Shown one piece after another: positions 1-8,026 of a DNA stretch of 38,006 nucleotides. Position 1 is the first letter of the stretch. Every line of letters starts with the position of its first letter. The stretch spans positions 1 to 38,006 of the forward strand of contig CALEMP010000240.1 of the NCBI GenBank assembly GCA_937910685.1, given 5' to 3'. Source of the stretch: an uncultured bacterium (GTDB lineage Bacteria; Planctomycetota; UBA1135; GCA-002686595). The notes beneath the pieces are model-generated. The model had not been told where the DNA came from. It worked only from the letters and a program-made list of their open reading frames with translations, and ran no database searches. The translations under genes were made by a program, and so were the position numbers.

Positions 1-52
1 CCCCATGACTCTCCCCATGACTCTCCCCATGACTCTCCCCATGACTCTCCCC
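1..52. repeat. 12-bp tandem repeat at the 5' edge of the window
   Basis: Four perfect copies of the 12-mer CCCCATGACTCT (1-12, 13-24, 25-36, 37-48) plus a partial CCCC at 49-52. The array begins at the window edge and may extend left. Each unit carries an ATG in the frame of the following lipoprotein gene and would read Met-Thr-Leu-Pro, so four alternative in-frame starts precede the likely real start at 65. The repeat could form by slippage and vary in copy number. Confidence 0.9.
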
Positions 53-64
53 AGAACTTTCACC

Positions 65-964
65 ATGCGATCCCTGCTGCTTTCCTGCCTTGTCCTTAGC
101 CTCCCCCTGGGGGGGCTCCTGACATCCTGCGCAGACAGCGAAAAACCGGTTTCCGCCGGCCGCGTCCTGCGCTTTTCCGCCATTCCCCACGAGCGCAGTT
201 CCACCATGACGGAGCAGATGATCGTGGTTGCCGACTACCTCCAACAGGAGCTGGGGCTCCCTTGCGAATACGTGCCAGTGACGGACTACGCTGCGGCGGT
301 GGAGGCCTTTAAGAACGGAGACATCCACCTGGCATGGTTCGGAGGCGTAACGGGCGTCCAAGCCCGGCGCGCAGTCCCGGGTTCCCGGGCCATCGCCCAG
401 GGCAAGGTCGACCCCGAGTTCAAGAGCTACTTCATCGCCCATGTGGACACAGGCTTGCTGCCGACGGATTCGTTCCCCGCGGGCATGGAAGGCATGAGTT
501 TCACTTTTGGATCCCCAGGCTCGACCTCGGGAAGGTTGATGCCCGAGTACTTTTTGCGTCAGGCCACAGGCAAGACCCCGGCTGAGTTCTTTGGTCACTT
601 GAACCGCTATTCCGGGTCCCACAACCAAACCGCGTTACAGGTGCAAAACCACGGGGTGGATTGCGGCGCATTGAACTACAAAACCTATGATTCCATGGTG
701 GCCGATGGTCGCATCGATCCCAAGGTCTGCGTCAAAATTTGGGAGACCCCCACCTACCCAGACTACAACTGGACCGCCCACGGGAAACTCGTCGAGATCT
801 TTGGAGAAGAGGTCTTTGACGCCCTCCAACAAGCCCTTGTGAATTGCAAGGATGCAAGAGTCCTGGCGGCCCTCAAGAGACCCGAAGGCCTCATTCCGGC
901 CAAGAACCAGGATTTTCTTCCGGTCGCCCACACCATGGCTAACATCGGTATGCTCCCCGAGTGA
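65..964 (+). CDS. PhnD-like oxyanion ABC transporter substrate-binding lipoprotein
   Basis: Predicted 299-residue periplasmic solute-binding lipoprotein of the PhnD/PtxB type, which captures phosphonate, phosphite or a related oxyanion for an ABC importer. I chose the ATG at 65 because it gives a compact lipoprotein signal (MRSLLLSCLVLSLPLG) with the lipobox LTSC, Cys22 being the lipidation site. Four earlier in-frame ATGs lie inside a 12-bp repeat and would put polar MTLP units before the signal. Family features are VTDYAAAVEAFKNGDIHLAWFGG near the N-terminal third and FTFGSPGSTSGRLMPEYFL, the ligand-loop region. The VTDYAAAVEA/LAWFGG wording also resembles the subgroup annotated as putative selenate-binding proteins, so the ligand is uncertain. 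The TGA overlaps the GTG of the ATPase gene by 4 nt. Confidence 0.85.
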   Translation: MRSLLLSCLVLSLPLGGLLTSCADSEKPVSAGRVLRFSAIPHERSSTMTEQMIVVADYLQQELGLPCEYVPVTDYAAAVEAFKNGDIHLAWFGGVTGVQARRAVPGSRAIAQGKVDPEFKSYFIAHVDTGLLPTDSFPAGMEGMSFTFGSPGSTSGRLMPEYFLRQATGKTPAEFFGHLNRYSGSHNQTALQVQNHGVDCGALNYKTYDSMVADGRIDPKVCVKIWETPTYPDYNWTAHGKLVEIFGEEVFDALQQALVNCKDARVLAALKRPEGLIPAKNQDFLPVAHTMANIGMLPE

Positions 965-1737
965 GTTTCCCCCCCGCCTGCGCCCTAGGCGAGGTCGGCC
1001 TAAAAATCGACGGTCGACCGATCCTAGAAGCCGTTTCCCTTCAGGTCGGCCCCATGGAGAGAGTCGCCATTCTCGGCCCCAGCGGGGCGGGTAAAACCAC
1101 TCTCTTACGGGTGCTCGGTGCATCGCTGGCGCCGAGCCAGGGCACGGTTCAGGTACTGGACAAAAACCCCTGGCAACTCAAGTCCAACCACCTGCGGGAC
1201 CTCCGCAGTCAAATTGGATTCGTACCCCAAGACTATGCTCTAGTACCAAACTTGCGGGTTTGGCAAAACGTGGCCGCGGGCCGCTTGGGACGCACCGGAG
1301 GCCTGAGCCACCTGCGACGCATGACCCTTCCCCGGGCCCAAGAGTTGCGGGATTTGCACGGGGTTTTGGAGCAGGTGGGCATGGGCGATTTGCTCTTCGC
1401 GACGACCAGCACTCTCTCTGGCGGAGAACAACAACGGGTGGCGATTGCGCGCTCCCTGTACCAGGAACCGGCGTTGCTTTTGGCGGACGAACCCGTGGCC
1501 TCGGTGGACCCCGCCCGGGCGGAACAGGTGATGGCCCTCTTGGTTCGACTGGCCGACGAAAACCGCCTGCCCCTGGTCGTTTCCCTGCACGACGTGGCCC
1601 TAGCCAAGCGACACACCGACCGGGTCATCGGCTTGCGTGGCGGCCGGGTACTCTTTGATTTGCCGTCGAAGGACCTTGCGGCACACAAGTGCGAAAAACT
1701 TTACGCGCTGCCCGGCCAAAAGGAAACGCCCCGGTGA
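961..1737 (+). CDS. PhnC-like ABC importer ATP-binding protein
   Basis: ATPase of 258 residues that powers uptake with the upstream binding protein and the two downstream permeases. Walker A is GPSGAGKT (39-46), the Q-loop is in VPQDYALVPN (about 88-97), the ABC signature is LSGGEQQRVAIAR (from 152), Walker B is LLLADEP (172-178), and the H-loop His follows in VSLHD. Length and motif spacing fit PhnC/PtxA-type subunits. The start is a GTG at 961 whose last two bases are in the preceding TGA (GTGA overlap), and there is no separate ribosome-binding site, so translation is probably coupled. The gene ends in another GTGA overlap with the first permease. The substrate cannot be read from this subunit. 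Confidence 0.88.
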   Translation: MSFPPACALGEVGLKIDGRPILEAVSLQVGPMERVAILGPSGAGKTTLLRVLGASLAPSQGTVQVLDKNPWQLKSNHLRDLRSQIGFVPQDYALVPNLRVWQNVAAGRLGRTGGLSHLRRMTLPRAQELRDLHGVLEQVGMGDLLFATTSTLSGGEQQRVAIARSLYQEPALLLADEPVASVDPARAEQVMALLVRLADENRLPLVVSLHDVALAKRHTDRVIGLRGGRVLFDLPSKDLAAHKCEKLYALPGQKETPR

Positions 1738-2576
1738 AGCACGACCTGCCCCCTGGACGCGGGAAGCCAATGCGGCTCTTAGCCCTACTCGCCTTTGCTC
1801 TGCTCGGTGTGCTGGTGGCAGGCCTGATGGGCCTCATGCCCGGGGATCTGATCCCACGGGAGAGCGGCGCCCGCACGGCCATGGATTTCTTCCAAGGGGC
1901 GCTGCGTCCGGCTTTGCAGCACAACAACTGGGTCCCCCCTGGCGCTCCGAGTCTGTTCGAAGCCATCGCCGCCGCCACCCAACGCACCATCTTGATCGCG
2001 TTTGCCGCCCTGGGTCTGGCCCTGGTCTTTGCCCTGCCCCTGGCATTCCTGGGAGCAGAATGTACCTGGAAAGGAAACACCAGTTTATTGGCCCGCTGGG
2101 TGCCTAAATCCACACGCCTGGGAATCGCCCTGTTGCGTTCGGTGCATGAGTACCTCCTGGCCCTCTTGTTCTTGGCAGCGATTGGACTCTCCCCAGGAGC
2201 CGGAGTCCTGGCCCTAGCCTTGCCCGCCACTGGAATCCTGGCCAAGATCTTTGGGGAATTACTCGACGAGGCCCAGACCCACCCCTTCAGGGCTATGGAA
2301 AACCTCGGGGCCACGCGGGCCACGGCCCTTTTGTTCGGCACCCTGCCCCGCGCCCTGCCGGACCTCGCCGCCTACACCTTCTACCGTTTGGAATGCGCCC
2401 TGCGGGGATCATTCATCCTCGGATTCTTCGGATTCCCAACCCTTGGCCTCGGCCTGCGGCTTGCCTTCGAAGAAGGGGACTACCCCACGGTTTGGACGTA
2501 TCTTTACGCCTTGATCGCGTTGATGGTGATCTTCGAACTCAGCAGCGCCGCCATGCGCAGGAGGCTCCGATCATGA
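1734..2576 (+). CDS. PhnE-like ABC transporter permease 1
   Basis: Inner-membrane permease of 280 residues. The GTG at 1734 overlaps the upstream stop (GTGA) and is preferred to an in-frame ATG at 1689, which would lie inside the ATPase gene. Hydrophobic segments start with LLALLAFALLGVLVAGL and are followed by the conserved transmembrane core TILIAFAALGLALVFALPLAFLG and later helices. The cytoplasmic EAA-like coupling loop is around GELLDEAQTHPFRAMENLGA, with the family Gly. RSVHEYLLALLF and FYRLECALRGSFILGFFG match conserved PhnE positions. A homologous second permease follows directly, so the pore is probably a heterodimer rather than a PhnE homodimer. It ends in an ATGA overlap with that gene. 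Confidence 0.85.
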   Translation: MKHDLPPGRGKPMRLLALLAFALLGVLVAGLMGLMPGDLIPRESGARTAMDFFQGALRPALQHNNWVPPGAPSLFEAIAAATQRTILIAFAALGLALVFALPLAFLGAECTWKGNTSLLARWVPKSTRLGIALLRSVHEYLLALLFLAAIGLSPGAGVLALALPATGILAKIFGELLDEAQTHPFRAMENLGATRATALLFGTLPRALPDLAAYTFYRLECALRGSFILGFFGFPTLGLGLRLAFEEGDYPTVWTYLYALIALMVIFELSSAAMRRRLRS

Positions 2577-3553
2577 GTCCCTCGCCGTTGGACAAGCGCA
2601 TCGCCGAGCTCCGCCGAACACGGTCCCGGTCCCTGGGCCTGCGTCTCGGGGGAACGATCTTTGCTTGCTTCGTGTTGTACGCCTGGTTCAGTCCAAGTCT
2701 GGAATTGCACAACCTGTTTGCAGAAGACCGGCGGGAGAATCTGCAGCGGTTTTTCACCGTGGACTTGGTGCCCCTATCTGTGCAAAGGGATGGGTCGGGC
2801 TTGTTGGGTTGGTTCGCCTGGGCCCTTGGTGTTTTGCAAGACCGAGCCCTCCTAGCCAGTGCGCAGACCCTTGGTCTAGCGATCGTCGCCATCGTGATTG
2901 CAGCCGGAGGGGCGGCCATCTTGGCCAGTTTTGCGGCCCGGGAGGACCCCTCTTCCACAGGGATCTCTTCCCGGGAGAAGGACAACTTCTGTGAGGTCCC
3001 CACCGAGGACTCGCAGTCACAAAGAGCCGATGCAGGAGCATGCAGCACGGACACTTCCCGAAAGGCCAGTAGCCCTTGGCTGGGGCGCTGCTTGCGCCTT
3101 GGATTTGGCCTCACCCGTAGCCTACCCGAGTACCTTTTGGCCTTCTTGATGGCGGCCACCCTGCCCCACACCGCTTGGCCGGCGGTGCTGGCCTTGGCTC
3201 TGCACAACGGCGGGATTTTGGGGCGGCTTTTCACAGAGACCCTGGAAAACGTGCCTGCGGGGCCCGGGCGCAGTTTGCAAGCCAGCGGCGCGGGACCCGT
3301 GCAAACCACCCTGCTGGCCGCTTGGCCCGAGGCCTTCACCCGGGCGGTTGCCCTAACCTTCTATCGCTTCGAAACATGTGTACGGGATGCTACCGTGCTG
3401 GGCATGGTGGGTATCGGGTCGATTGGGTACCTCGTAGTGGAAGCCCGCGCCCGTCAGGACGTGCCTGAACAGTTCCTACTTGTCCTTTGCGGGGCAAGTA
3501 TCGTCTTGGCCAGTGATCTTTTGAGTCGAATGGTGCGCCGCAGGTTGCGCTGA
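2573..3553 (+). CDS. PhnE-like ABC transporter permease 2, with a hydrophilic insertion
   Basis: Second permease, 326 residues, started at the ATG (2573) that overlaps the previous TGA. It aligns by eye with permease 1: ASAQTLGLAIVAIVIAAGG and LTRSLPEYLLAFLMAATL correspond to its core helices, and LFTETLENVPAGPGRSLQASGA to the EAA loop. Compared with permease 1 it carries about 30 extra polar residues between these helices (from REDPSSTGISS to STDTSRKASSP, including two Cys), as if a loop had expanded. The N-terminus has one anchor helix (GGTIFACFVLYAWF). It probably forms a heterodimeric channel with permease 1. It ends 18 nt before the ABC-2 module. Confidence 0.82.
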   Translation: MSPSPLDKRIAELRRTRSRSLGLRLGGTIFACFVLYAWFSPSLELHNLFAEDRRENLQRFFTVDLVPLSVQRDGSGLLGWFAWALGVLQDRALLASAQTLGLAIVAIVIAAGGAAILASFAAREDPSSTGISSREKDNFCEVPTEDSQSQRADAGACSTDTSRKASSPWLGRCLRLGFGLTRSLPEYLLAFLMAATLPHTAWPAVLALALHNGGILGRLFTETLENVPAGPGRSLQASGAGPVQTTLLAAWPEAFTRAVALTFYRFETCVRDATVLGMVGIGSIGYLVVEARARQDVPEQFLLVLCGASIVLASDLLSRMVRRRLR

Positions 3554-3571
3554 GCTTAGACTGCCCAACCC

Positions 3572-4537
3572 ATGAGCGAATCCTCGTACGATCCCCAAAT
3601 CCTGATTGAAACCAGCGGCCTCGGCAAGGCCTACGGCAAGGTCCAGGCCCTGAACGATCTCAGCATCAAGGTGCCCCTCGGTGCGGTGGGGCTGCTCGGT
3701 CCCAATGGTGCGGGCAAGACAACCCTCTTGAAACTGCTGCTCGGCTTGCTGATCCCTACGGCAGGCAAGGCCACCATCGTTGGCCAAGACCCGCGTACCC
3801 GTCGTGGGCGCCTGACCATTCGTGAACACGTGGGGTATATGCCCGAAGGTGATTGCCTTCTGCCCGAAACCACAGGGGTCGAGTTGGTCTCCATGCTGGG
3901 GCGCTTGACCGGGATGAAAGCAGAAGACGCCATGACCCGCACCCACGAGGTGCTGGACTATTGCCAATTGGAAGAAGCGCGTTACCGGCCCGTGACCGGG
4001 TTTTCCACCGGAATGAAGCAGCGGCTGAAGTTGGCCCAAGCCCTGGTGCATGACCCCCAAATCCTGCTGCTGGATGAACCGACCAACGGGCTCGATCCCA
4101 AGGGCCGTCGTCAAATGCTCGAACTGGTGGCCGACCTGGCCCAAAACCACGGCAAGAATATCCTGCTCTGCACCCACCTTTTGCCCGATGTGGAACGCAC
4201 CTGCGAGCACGTGATCGTGCTCCAAAATGGCGGTGTCAAGCTCGCGGATTCAGTCGCGGCCTTGACCCAAGCGGATGGAGATCGCTACCGCTTGTCGGTG
4301 CCCAGAGGCGCTGACGCTTTCTGCGAAGCCCTACCCAATGCAGGGGTGATTCTGGAAAGCCGCGAGCAAGATCGGTGCCTAGTCCGCCTACCCGACGAAG
4401 GCCAAAGCGCAGACGTGCTCTTCCAAATTGCCCACCAAAGCGGCGCTTGCCTTGAGAGCTTGGAGCCCGCCAAATCATCACTTGAGGACGTGTTCCTCTC
4501 GGCAATTCAGGCTGAAGGCGAAGAGGTCTCCCCATGA
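3572..4537 (+). CDS. ABC-2 type exporter ATP-binding protein 1
   Basis: ATPase of 321 residues of the DrrA/CcmA/NatA-like family that drives ABC-2 membrane exporters. Walker A is GPNGAGKT (43-50), the signature is FSTGMKQRLKLAQAL, and Walker B is ILLLDEPTNGLDP with the D-loop. A C-terminal regulatory extension of about 95 residues follows the H-loop region (LLCTHLLPDVE). The start ATG is 18 nt after the preceding permease stop. The stop overlaps the next gene by 4 nt (ATGA), pairing it with that permease. Substrate unknown; multidrug, lipid or polysaccharide export and Gld-like roles all remain possible. Confidence 0.85.
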   Translation: MSESSYDPQILIETSGLGKAYGKVQALNDLSIKVPLGAVGLLGPNGAGKTTLLKLLLGLLIPTAGKATIVGQDPRTRRGRLTIREHVGYMPEGDCLLPETTGVELVSMLGRLTGMKAEDAMTRTHEVLDYCQLEEARYRPVTGFSTGMKQRLKLAQALVHDPQILLLDEPTNGLDPKGRRQMLELVADLAQNHGKNILLCTHLLPDVERTCEHVIVLQNGGVKLADSVAALTQADGDRYRLSVPRGADAFCEALPNAGVILESREQDRCLVRLPDEGQSADVLFQIAHQSGACLESLEPAKSSLEDVFLSAIQAEGEEVSP

Positions 4538-5433
4538 AAGCCACCACCCATACCGAGGTTTACCGGCCCTTCAGCGGCGAGCTGCTGGAACACCCTCTGC
4601 GCCCCCTAACCCTGGCCCGCTCGGCTGTCCGTCTTGGATTGCGCAAGAAACTTCCCGCGTTTCTACTGTTCACTCCGGCCGTGATCACCGCCCTCGTTGG
4701 CGCGATCCGGGTCTACCTGATGTATTCCTTCTCGGACATACCCCAGGGCCAAGGCGGAATCAGCGGAATACAGGGGATCAATCCGCTGCAAGATATTTTG
4801 GGGAACGTGGCTACCAACGTGGTCATCTTTGTCAAGACCTCGGCCTATTTTGCCTTGCTGGCCATGACCTGGTTCGGCGCGGGAATGATCGCCGATGACC
4901 GGCGCATGGGTGCGAACCTCCTGTACTTTTCTCGCCCCTTAACTCGTGGTGGTTACCTCATGGGTAAGCTTATTGGGCTAATGTTCTTTGGGCTTCTGAC
5001 CCTTGGCATCCCCTCTTTTGTAATCTTGAGTACGGCGGTGTTTTCCTCTCCGGACTGGAGTTTTCTACGCCACGAGGCCGACGTCATTTGGAAGACCGCC
5101 CTTTTCGCCAGCATCTGGATCCTGACGGTCTCTAGCATAGTGCTGGCCCTTTCCAGTCTGGTAAACCGCAAGACCCTAGCCCTCACCCTGGTGTTTGGCA
5201 CGATCATCGTGCTCGCCGGGGCAGCCAACGTTGCAGCGAATTTACTGGAGGTCAGCGAGCTCAGACTGCTCAGCCTGCCCTACAACTTTGAAGTCTTTGC
5301 GGACTGGCTGTTCGGTCAGGCCCTCAACCCCGAAGCGAACTCTACCCATTCCCTTATCGCACTTGCATGTTTCGCATTGGGCGGCATGGCACTGCTTTGG
5401 CGCAATGTGCGCAAGATGGAGGTCGTGGGATGA
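4534..5433 (+). CDS. ABC-2 type transporter permease 1
   Basis: Integral membrane protein of 299 residues with about six predicted helices (for example FLLFTPAVITALVGAIRVYL, TNVVIFVKTSAYFALLAMTW, LIGLMFFGLLTLGIPSFVIL, LALTLVFGTIIVLAGAANVAA). After the second helix, the segment GMIADDRRMGANLLYFSRP matches the ABC-2 signature in which an acidic stretch precedes LLYFSRPLTR. It begins by ATGA overlap with the ATPase gene and ends by ATGA overlap with the second ATPase gene, so all three are translationally linked. It is likely the membrane half of an exporter. No substrate clue is visible. Confidence 0.82.
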   Translation: MKATTHTEVYRPFSGELLEHPLRPLTLARSAVRLGLRKKLPAFLLFTPAVITALVGAIRVYLMYSFSDIPQGQGGISGIQGINPLQDILGNVATNVVIFVKTSAYFALLAMTWFGAGMIADDRRMGANLLYFSRPLTRGGYLMGKLIGLMFFGLLTLGIPSFVILSTAVFSSPDWSFLRHEADVIWKTALFASIWILTVSSIVLALSSLVNRKTLALTLVFGTIIVLAGAANVAANLLEVSELRLLSLPYNFEVFADWLFGQALNPEANSTHSLIALACFALGGMALLWRNVRKMEVVG

Positions 5434-6401
5434 GCGATCCGGTTTTAGAAGTGGTCCCCGAAGAGACCAGCGATCAAGTCACCCCTGTGATCGAAACCCG
5501 CGAGCTAGGTCGTTGGTACGGGGAGGTGGTCGGCCTTTCGGATCTTTCGGTGGTGATCCAACCGGGCATCACGGGTCTTGTGGGACCCAACGGGTCCGGC
5601 AAGAGCACCTTCATGAAGTTGATCGTAGGCGAACTCAAACCCAGTCGCGGCGGCGTGCGGGTCCTGGGGCACCAACCCTTCGCCAATCGCGAACTCTATC
5701 GGGACCTGGGCTTTTGCCCCCAGCAGGACGCCCTCTATGACCACTTGAGCGCCCATGGATTCTTGCACCACCTGCTGCGCATCACCGGCATGTCGGCTGA
5801 CGAATCCAGGCAGCGCGCCGAACGGGCCCTGGGCCGGGTGGGCCTAACCGAAGCCATGCACCGCAAATGCGGCACCTACTCCAAGGGCATGCGCCAACGG
5901 GTGCGCATCGCACAGGCCATTGCCCACGATCCCAAGCTGATCATCTTTGATGAACCCCTCAGCGGACTGGATCCCATTGCCCGCCATCAGATCCGCACGA
6001 TCTTCAAGGAATTGGTAGAGGCGGGCTCCAGCCTGCTGGTTTCCAGCCACGTATTGCAGGAGCTGCAGGGGCTGACCGACCGGATCGTGCTGATCCACCG
6101 GGGGCGACTCTTGGCCCAGGGGGGCGTGACCGATATCCGCCGGCTGCTTTCCAAGCACCCTCGGCGCATCAGCATCACATCCGACGCTCCCGTAGAACTG
6201 GCCGTGGAGCTCATGCGCCTGCCCGGAGTGCGCGCCACTCGTATCGCAGAAAACGAGCGCACCCTGACCGTGGAAACCCGAGACGCTCAGGGGCTCTTTG
6301 ATCAACTGCCCGCCATCGCCACGCGGCTGAAAGCGGGCATCACATCCCTCGACTCTGACGACGAAGATCTCGAAGCAGTCTTCGACTACCTAGTGGACTA
6401 A
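5430..6401 (+). CDS. ABC-2 type exporter ATP-binding protein 2
   Basis: Second exporter ATPase, 323 residues. Walker A is GPNGSGKST (52-60), the signature is YSKGMRQRVRIAQAI, Walker B is LIIFDEPLSGLDP, and the H-loop is SSHVLQEL, followed by a C-terminal domain with alternating basic and acidic stretches. The ATG at 5430 overlaps the preceding TGA and is preferred to an in-frame ATG at 5367 inside the permease gene. It resembles the first ATPase but is clearly diverged, so the two ATPases may form a heterodimer serving two permeases, or there may be two independent exporters. A 12-nt gap separates it from the second permease. Confidence 0.85.
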   Translation: MSDPVLEVVPEETSDQVTPVIETRELGRWYGEVVGLSDLSVVIQPGITGLVGPNGSGKSTFMKLIVGELKPSRGGVRVLGHQPFANRELYRDLGFCPQQDALYDHLSAHGFLHHLLRITGMSADESRQRAERALGRVGLTEAMHRKCGTYSKGMRQRVRIAQAIAHDPKLIIFDEPLSGLDPIARHQIRTIFKELVEAGSSLLVSSHVLQELQGLTDRIVLIHRGRLLAQGGVTDIRRLLSKHPRRISITSDAPVELAVELMRLPGVRATRIAENERTLTVETRDAQGLFDQLPAIATRLKAGITSLDSDDEDLEAVFDYLVD

Positions 6402-6413
6402 CCCAAACAACCC

Positions 6414-7397
6414 ATGGCATTCCTCAAGGCAACCCTGTTGATCGCAGCCCTCCAAGTACGGGTCCTGATCAAATCGATTCGTTTCGTCATCTGTGCCCTG
6501 GTAGCCCTTGTGCCAGCGGGCATCGCCTTAGCGGCAGGAGGCGTCAACGATGCTGAGAAAATAGGGGCGGGTCTCAGCATCATGTTGCTGGCATTCGCCG
6601 CGCCCCTGGTGGGCTTGATCCTCGGCTCGGTGGTCATTGCCGAGGAAGTCGAGGGTCGCACGATTACGTACTTCTTCACCCGCCCGCTTCACCGCTCCGC
6701 CCTCTTTCTGGGGCGCTGGGCTGCGGTGGCCCTGGTGGGAAGCGTACTCATCGCCGTCTCCGCAGCGACCGTATCCTATGGCAGCAGCCACGCGACCTTC
6801 CGCACTCTGCAACCAGAACTTCATTGGGAGTTGCAAGCTGAAAGGAGCACGGGCTGGAAAACAATACAGACCGGTTCCCGAGCGGTCGTTCGGTACCAGG
6901 ACGAGGACAGGGACAACCACCGAAAACATGTCAGCCACCTGAAGCCGGGAGAGATCATCGAGCTCCCCATGGATCACAGGGAGCGCCCCCAGCGCATTGT
7001 CGCCACGGAGTGGAAGCCCCGGAATCTCGACCTTCCGGAGGGCTTTACCGGACTGTTGATATTGTCCGGCAGCCTCGGTGCGGCGATCTACACCATCATC
7101 ACCGCAGGACTCTCGATCTTCGTCAAACGCCCGATGATCCTTGGTTTGGCCTATGCATTTGCGGTGGAAGGCTTGCTAGCCAACCTGCCAGGATCGACCC
7201 AGGCGCTCTCGGTACAATTCTATCTGCGCTCGATTCTGGTTGACCCGGAGTCCCCCATGTGGAATCGTTGGATTGCAATGGGTTCAGAGTTCCTTGAGCC
7301 CAGTCAGGCAATCTTGCGCCTCTCGGTTTTCGGGCTCATCCTGTTGATTGGCTGCTCTCGGGCCGTAGTGCGCAAGCAGTTCCTGCTGACCAGCTAG
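6414..7397 (+). CDS. ABC-2 type transporter permease 2
   Basis: Membrane protein of 327 residues. N-terminal helices (RFVICALVALVPAGIALAAG, SIMLLAFAAPLVGLILGSVV) are followed by AEEVEGRTITYFFTRPLHR, the ABC-2 signature, and another helix. A soluble stretch of roughly 80 residues (about 120-205) comes next, rich in charged residues (RYQDEDRDNHRKH), and the last helices close the protein. This extra-membrane insert is absent from permease 1, so the two permeases differ in architecture. It is the last gene of the run starting before 65. The intergenic region after it has a palindrome but no T-rich terminator. Confidence 0.82.
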   Translation: MAFLKATLLIAALQVRVLIKSIRFVICALVALVPAGIALAAGGVNDAEKIGAGLSIMLLAFAAPLVGLILGSVVIAEEVEGRTITYFFTRPLHRSALFLGRWAAVALVGSVLIAVSAATVSYGSSHATFRTLQPELHWELQAERSTGWKTIQTGSRAVVRYQDEDRDNHRKHVSHLKPGEIIELPMDHRERPQRIVATEWKPRNLDLPEGFTGLLILSGSLGAAIYTIITAGLSIFVKRPMILGLAYAFAVEGLLANLPGSTQALSVQFYLRSILVDPESPMWNRWIAMGSEFLEPSQAILRLSVFGLILLIGCSRAVVRKQFLLTS

Positions 7398-7430
7398 GGT
7401 CGGGAAACAGAGGACAGTCCGTAGCCGGCT

Positions 7431-7445
7431 GGGGACAGTGTCCCC
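7431..7445. other. 15-bp palindrome (possible operator or hairpin)
   Basis: GGGGACAGTGTCCCC is a perfect 7-bp inverted repeat around a central G. It directly follows another palindrome, AGCCGGCT (7423-7430). The site lies 34 nt after the exporter stop and about 130 nt before the next start. No T-run follows, so it is not a classical intrinsic terminator. A protein-binding operator or an RNA hairpin is possible. Confidence 0.4.
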
Positions 7446-7572
7446 CCCAGCACGACTCCCATCATGCTTGGTGAGCCTCTTGGGGCCTTGGCACGGCATT
7501 CGCAATTGACTCCCCAGCGGATCCTTCCGCTGCCGGGGGCCACCGGCCAACACCCAACCCATCGAGCAAACC

Positions 7573-7998
7573 ATGAAGTCCATTTTCCGCATCGCCCTGC
7601 CCCTTGCCCTCTTGCTGGGGGGCAGCGCACCCCTCCACGCCCAATTCCGGATAGGGCCATCGTCCCGACAGGCAAACCACTCAAGAATCAGTGCCAGCTA
7701 CCAAAGCAACCACTTTGGCATCTCCTACAGCAACGGTCGCGTGCGTGTAGGCGATGGCTGCCATCCCCGCATTCGGACCCCCCGTCACCGTCACCACTCA
7801 AGTTGCTATCAGCTACGACGCCAAAGGACCTGGGTTGCAGGCCACCGGCGGCTGGTCACGACCCCCGCCCGATACGGCTGGATTCGCACGAGTTGCGGGA
7901 CCCACTGGGGATTGATCGCAGCGGCTTCAAACAACTGGGTCCAGGACCCGGGTCGCTATATCTACCAAAACAAAAGGCACCAGGTCTGCGGACACTAG
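7573..7998 (+). CDS. Small secreted basic, Cys-containing protein
   Basis: Hypothetical exported protein of 141 residues. The signal peptide is clear: basic start MKSIFR, hydrophobic core IALPLALLLGG, cleavage site around LHAQ. The mature part is rich in Arg, His, Ser and Trp. It has four Cys (in VGDGCHP, SSCYQ, RTSCGT and QVCGH), which could form two disulfides. The stretch RTWVAGHRRLVTTPARYGW recalls the WVPGHW...PAVY pattern found in small bacterial envelope proteins, but I do not recognise a named family. The stop codon lies inside the first unit of an 8-bp repeat, so slippage there could change the C-terminus. It is isolated from its neighbours. Confidence 0.65.
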   Translation: MKSIFRIALPLALLLGGSAPLHAQFRIGPSSRQANHSRISASYQSNHFGISYSNGRVRVGDGCHPRIRTPRHRHHSSCYQLRRQRTWVAGHRRLVTTPARYGWIRTSCGTHWGLIAAASNNWVQDPGRYIYQNKRHQVCGH

Positions 7999-8026
7999 GC
8001 ACCTAGGCACCTAGGCACCTAGGCAC
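7995..8026. repeat. 8-bp tandem repeat across a stop codon
   Basis: Four perfect copies of CTAGGCAC (7995-8002, 8003-8010, 8011-8018, 8019-8026), followed by a decayed CCAG. The first unit supplies the TAG stop of the small secreted protein. Since 8 is not a multiple of 3, TAG appears in successive frames along the array, so it stops translation in any frame. Confidence 0.9.

Noticed and set aside
5..64. ATG codons at 5, 17, 29 and 41 as the start of the PhnD-like gene
   Set aside because: They lie in a tandem repeat and would place about twenty polar residues ahead of an otherwise perfect lipoprotein signal; the ATG at 65 is better.
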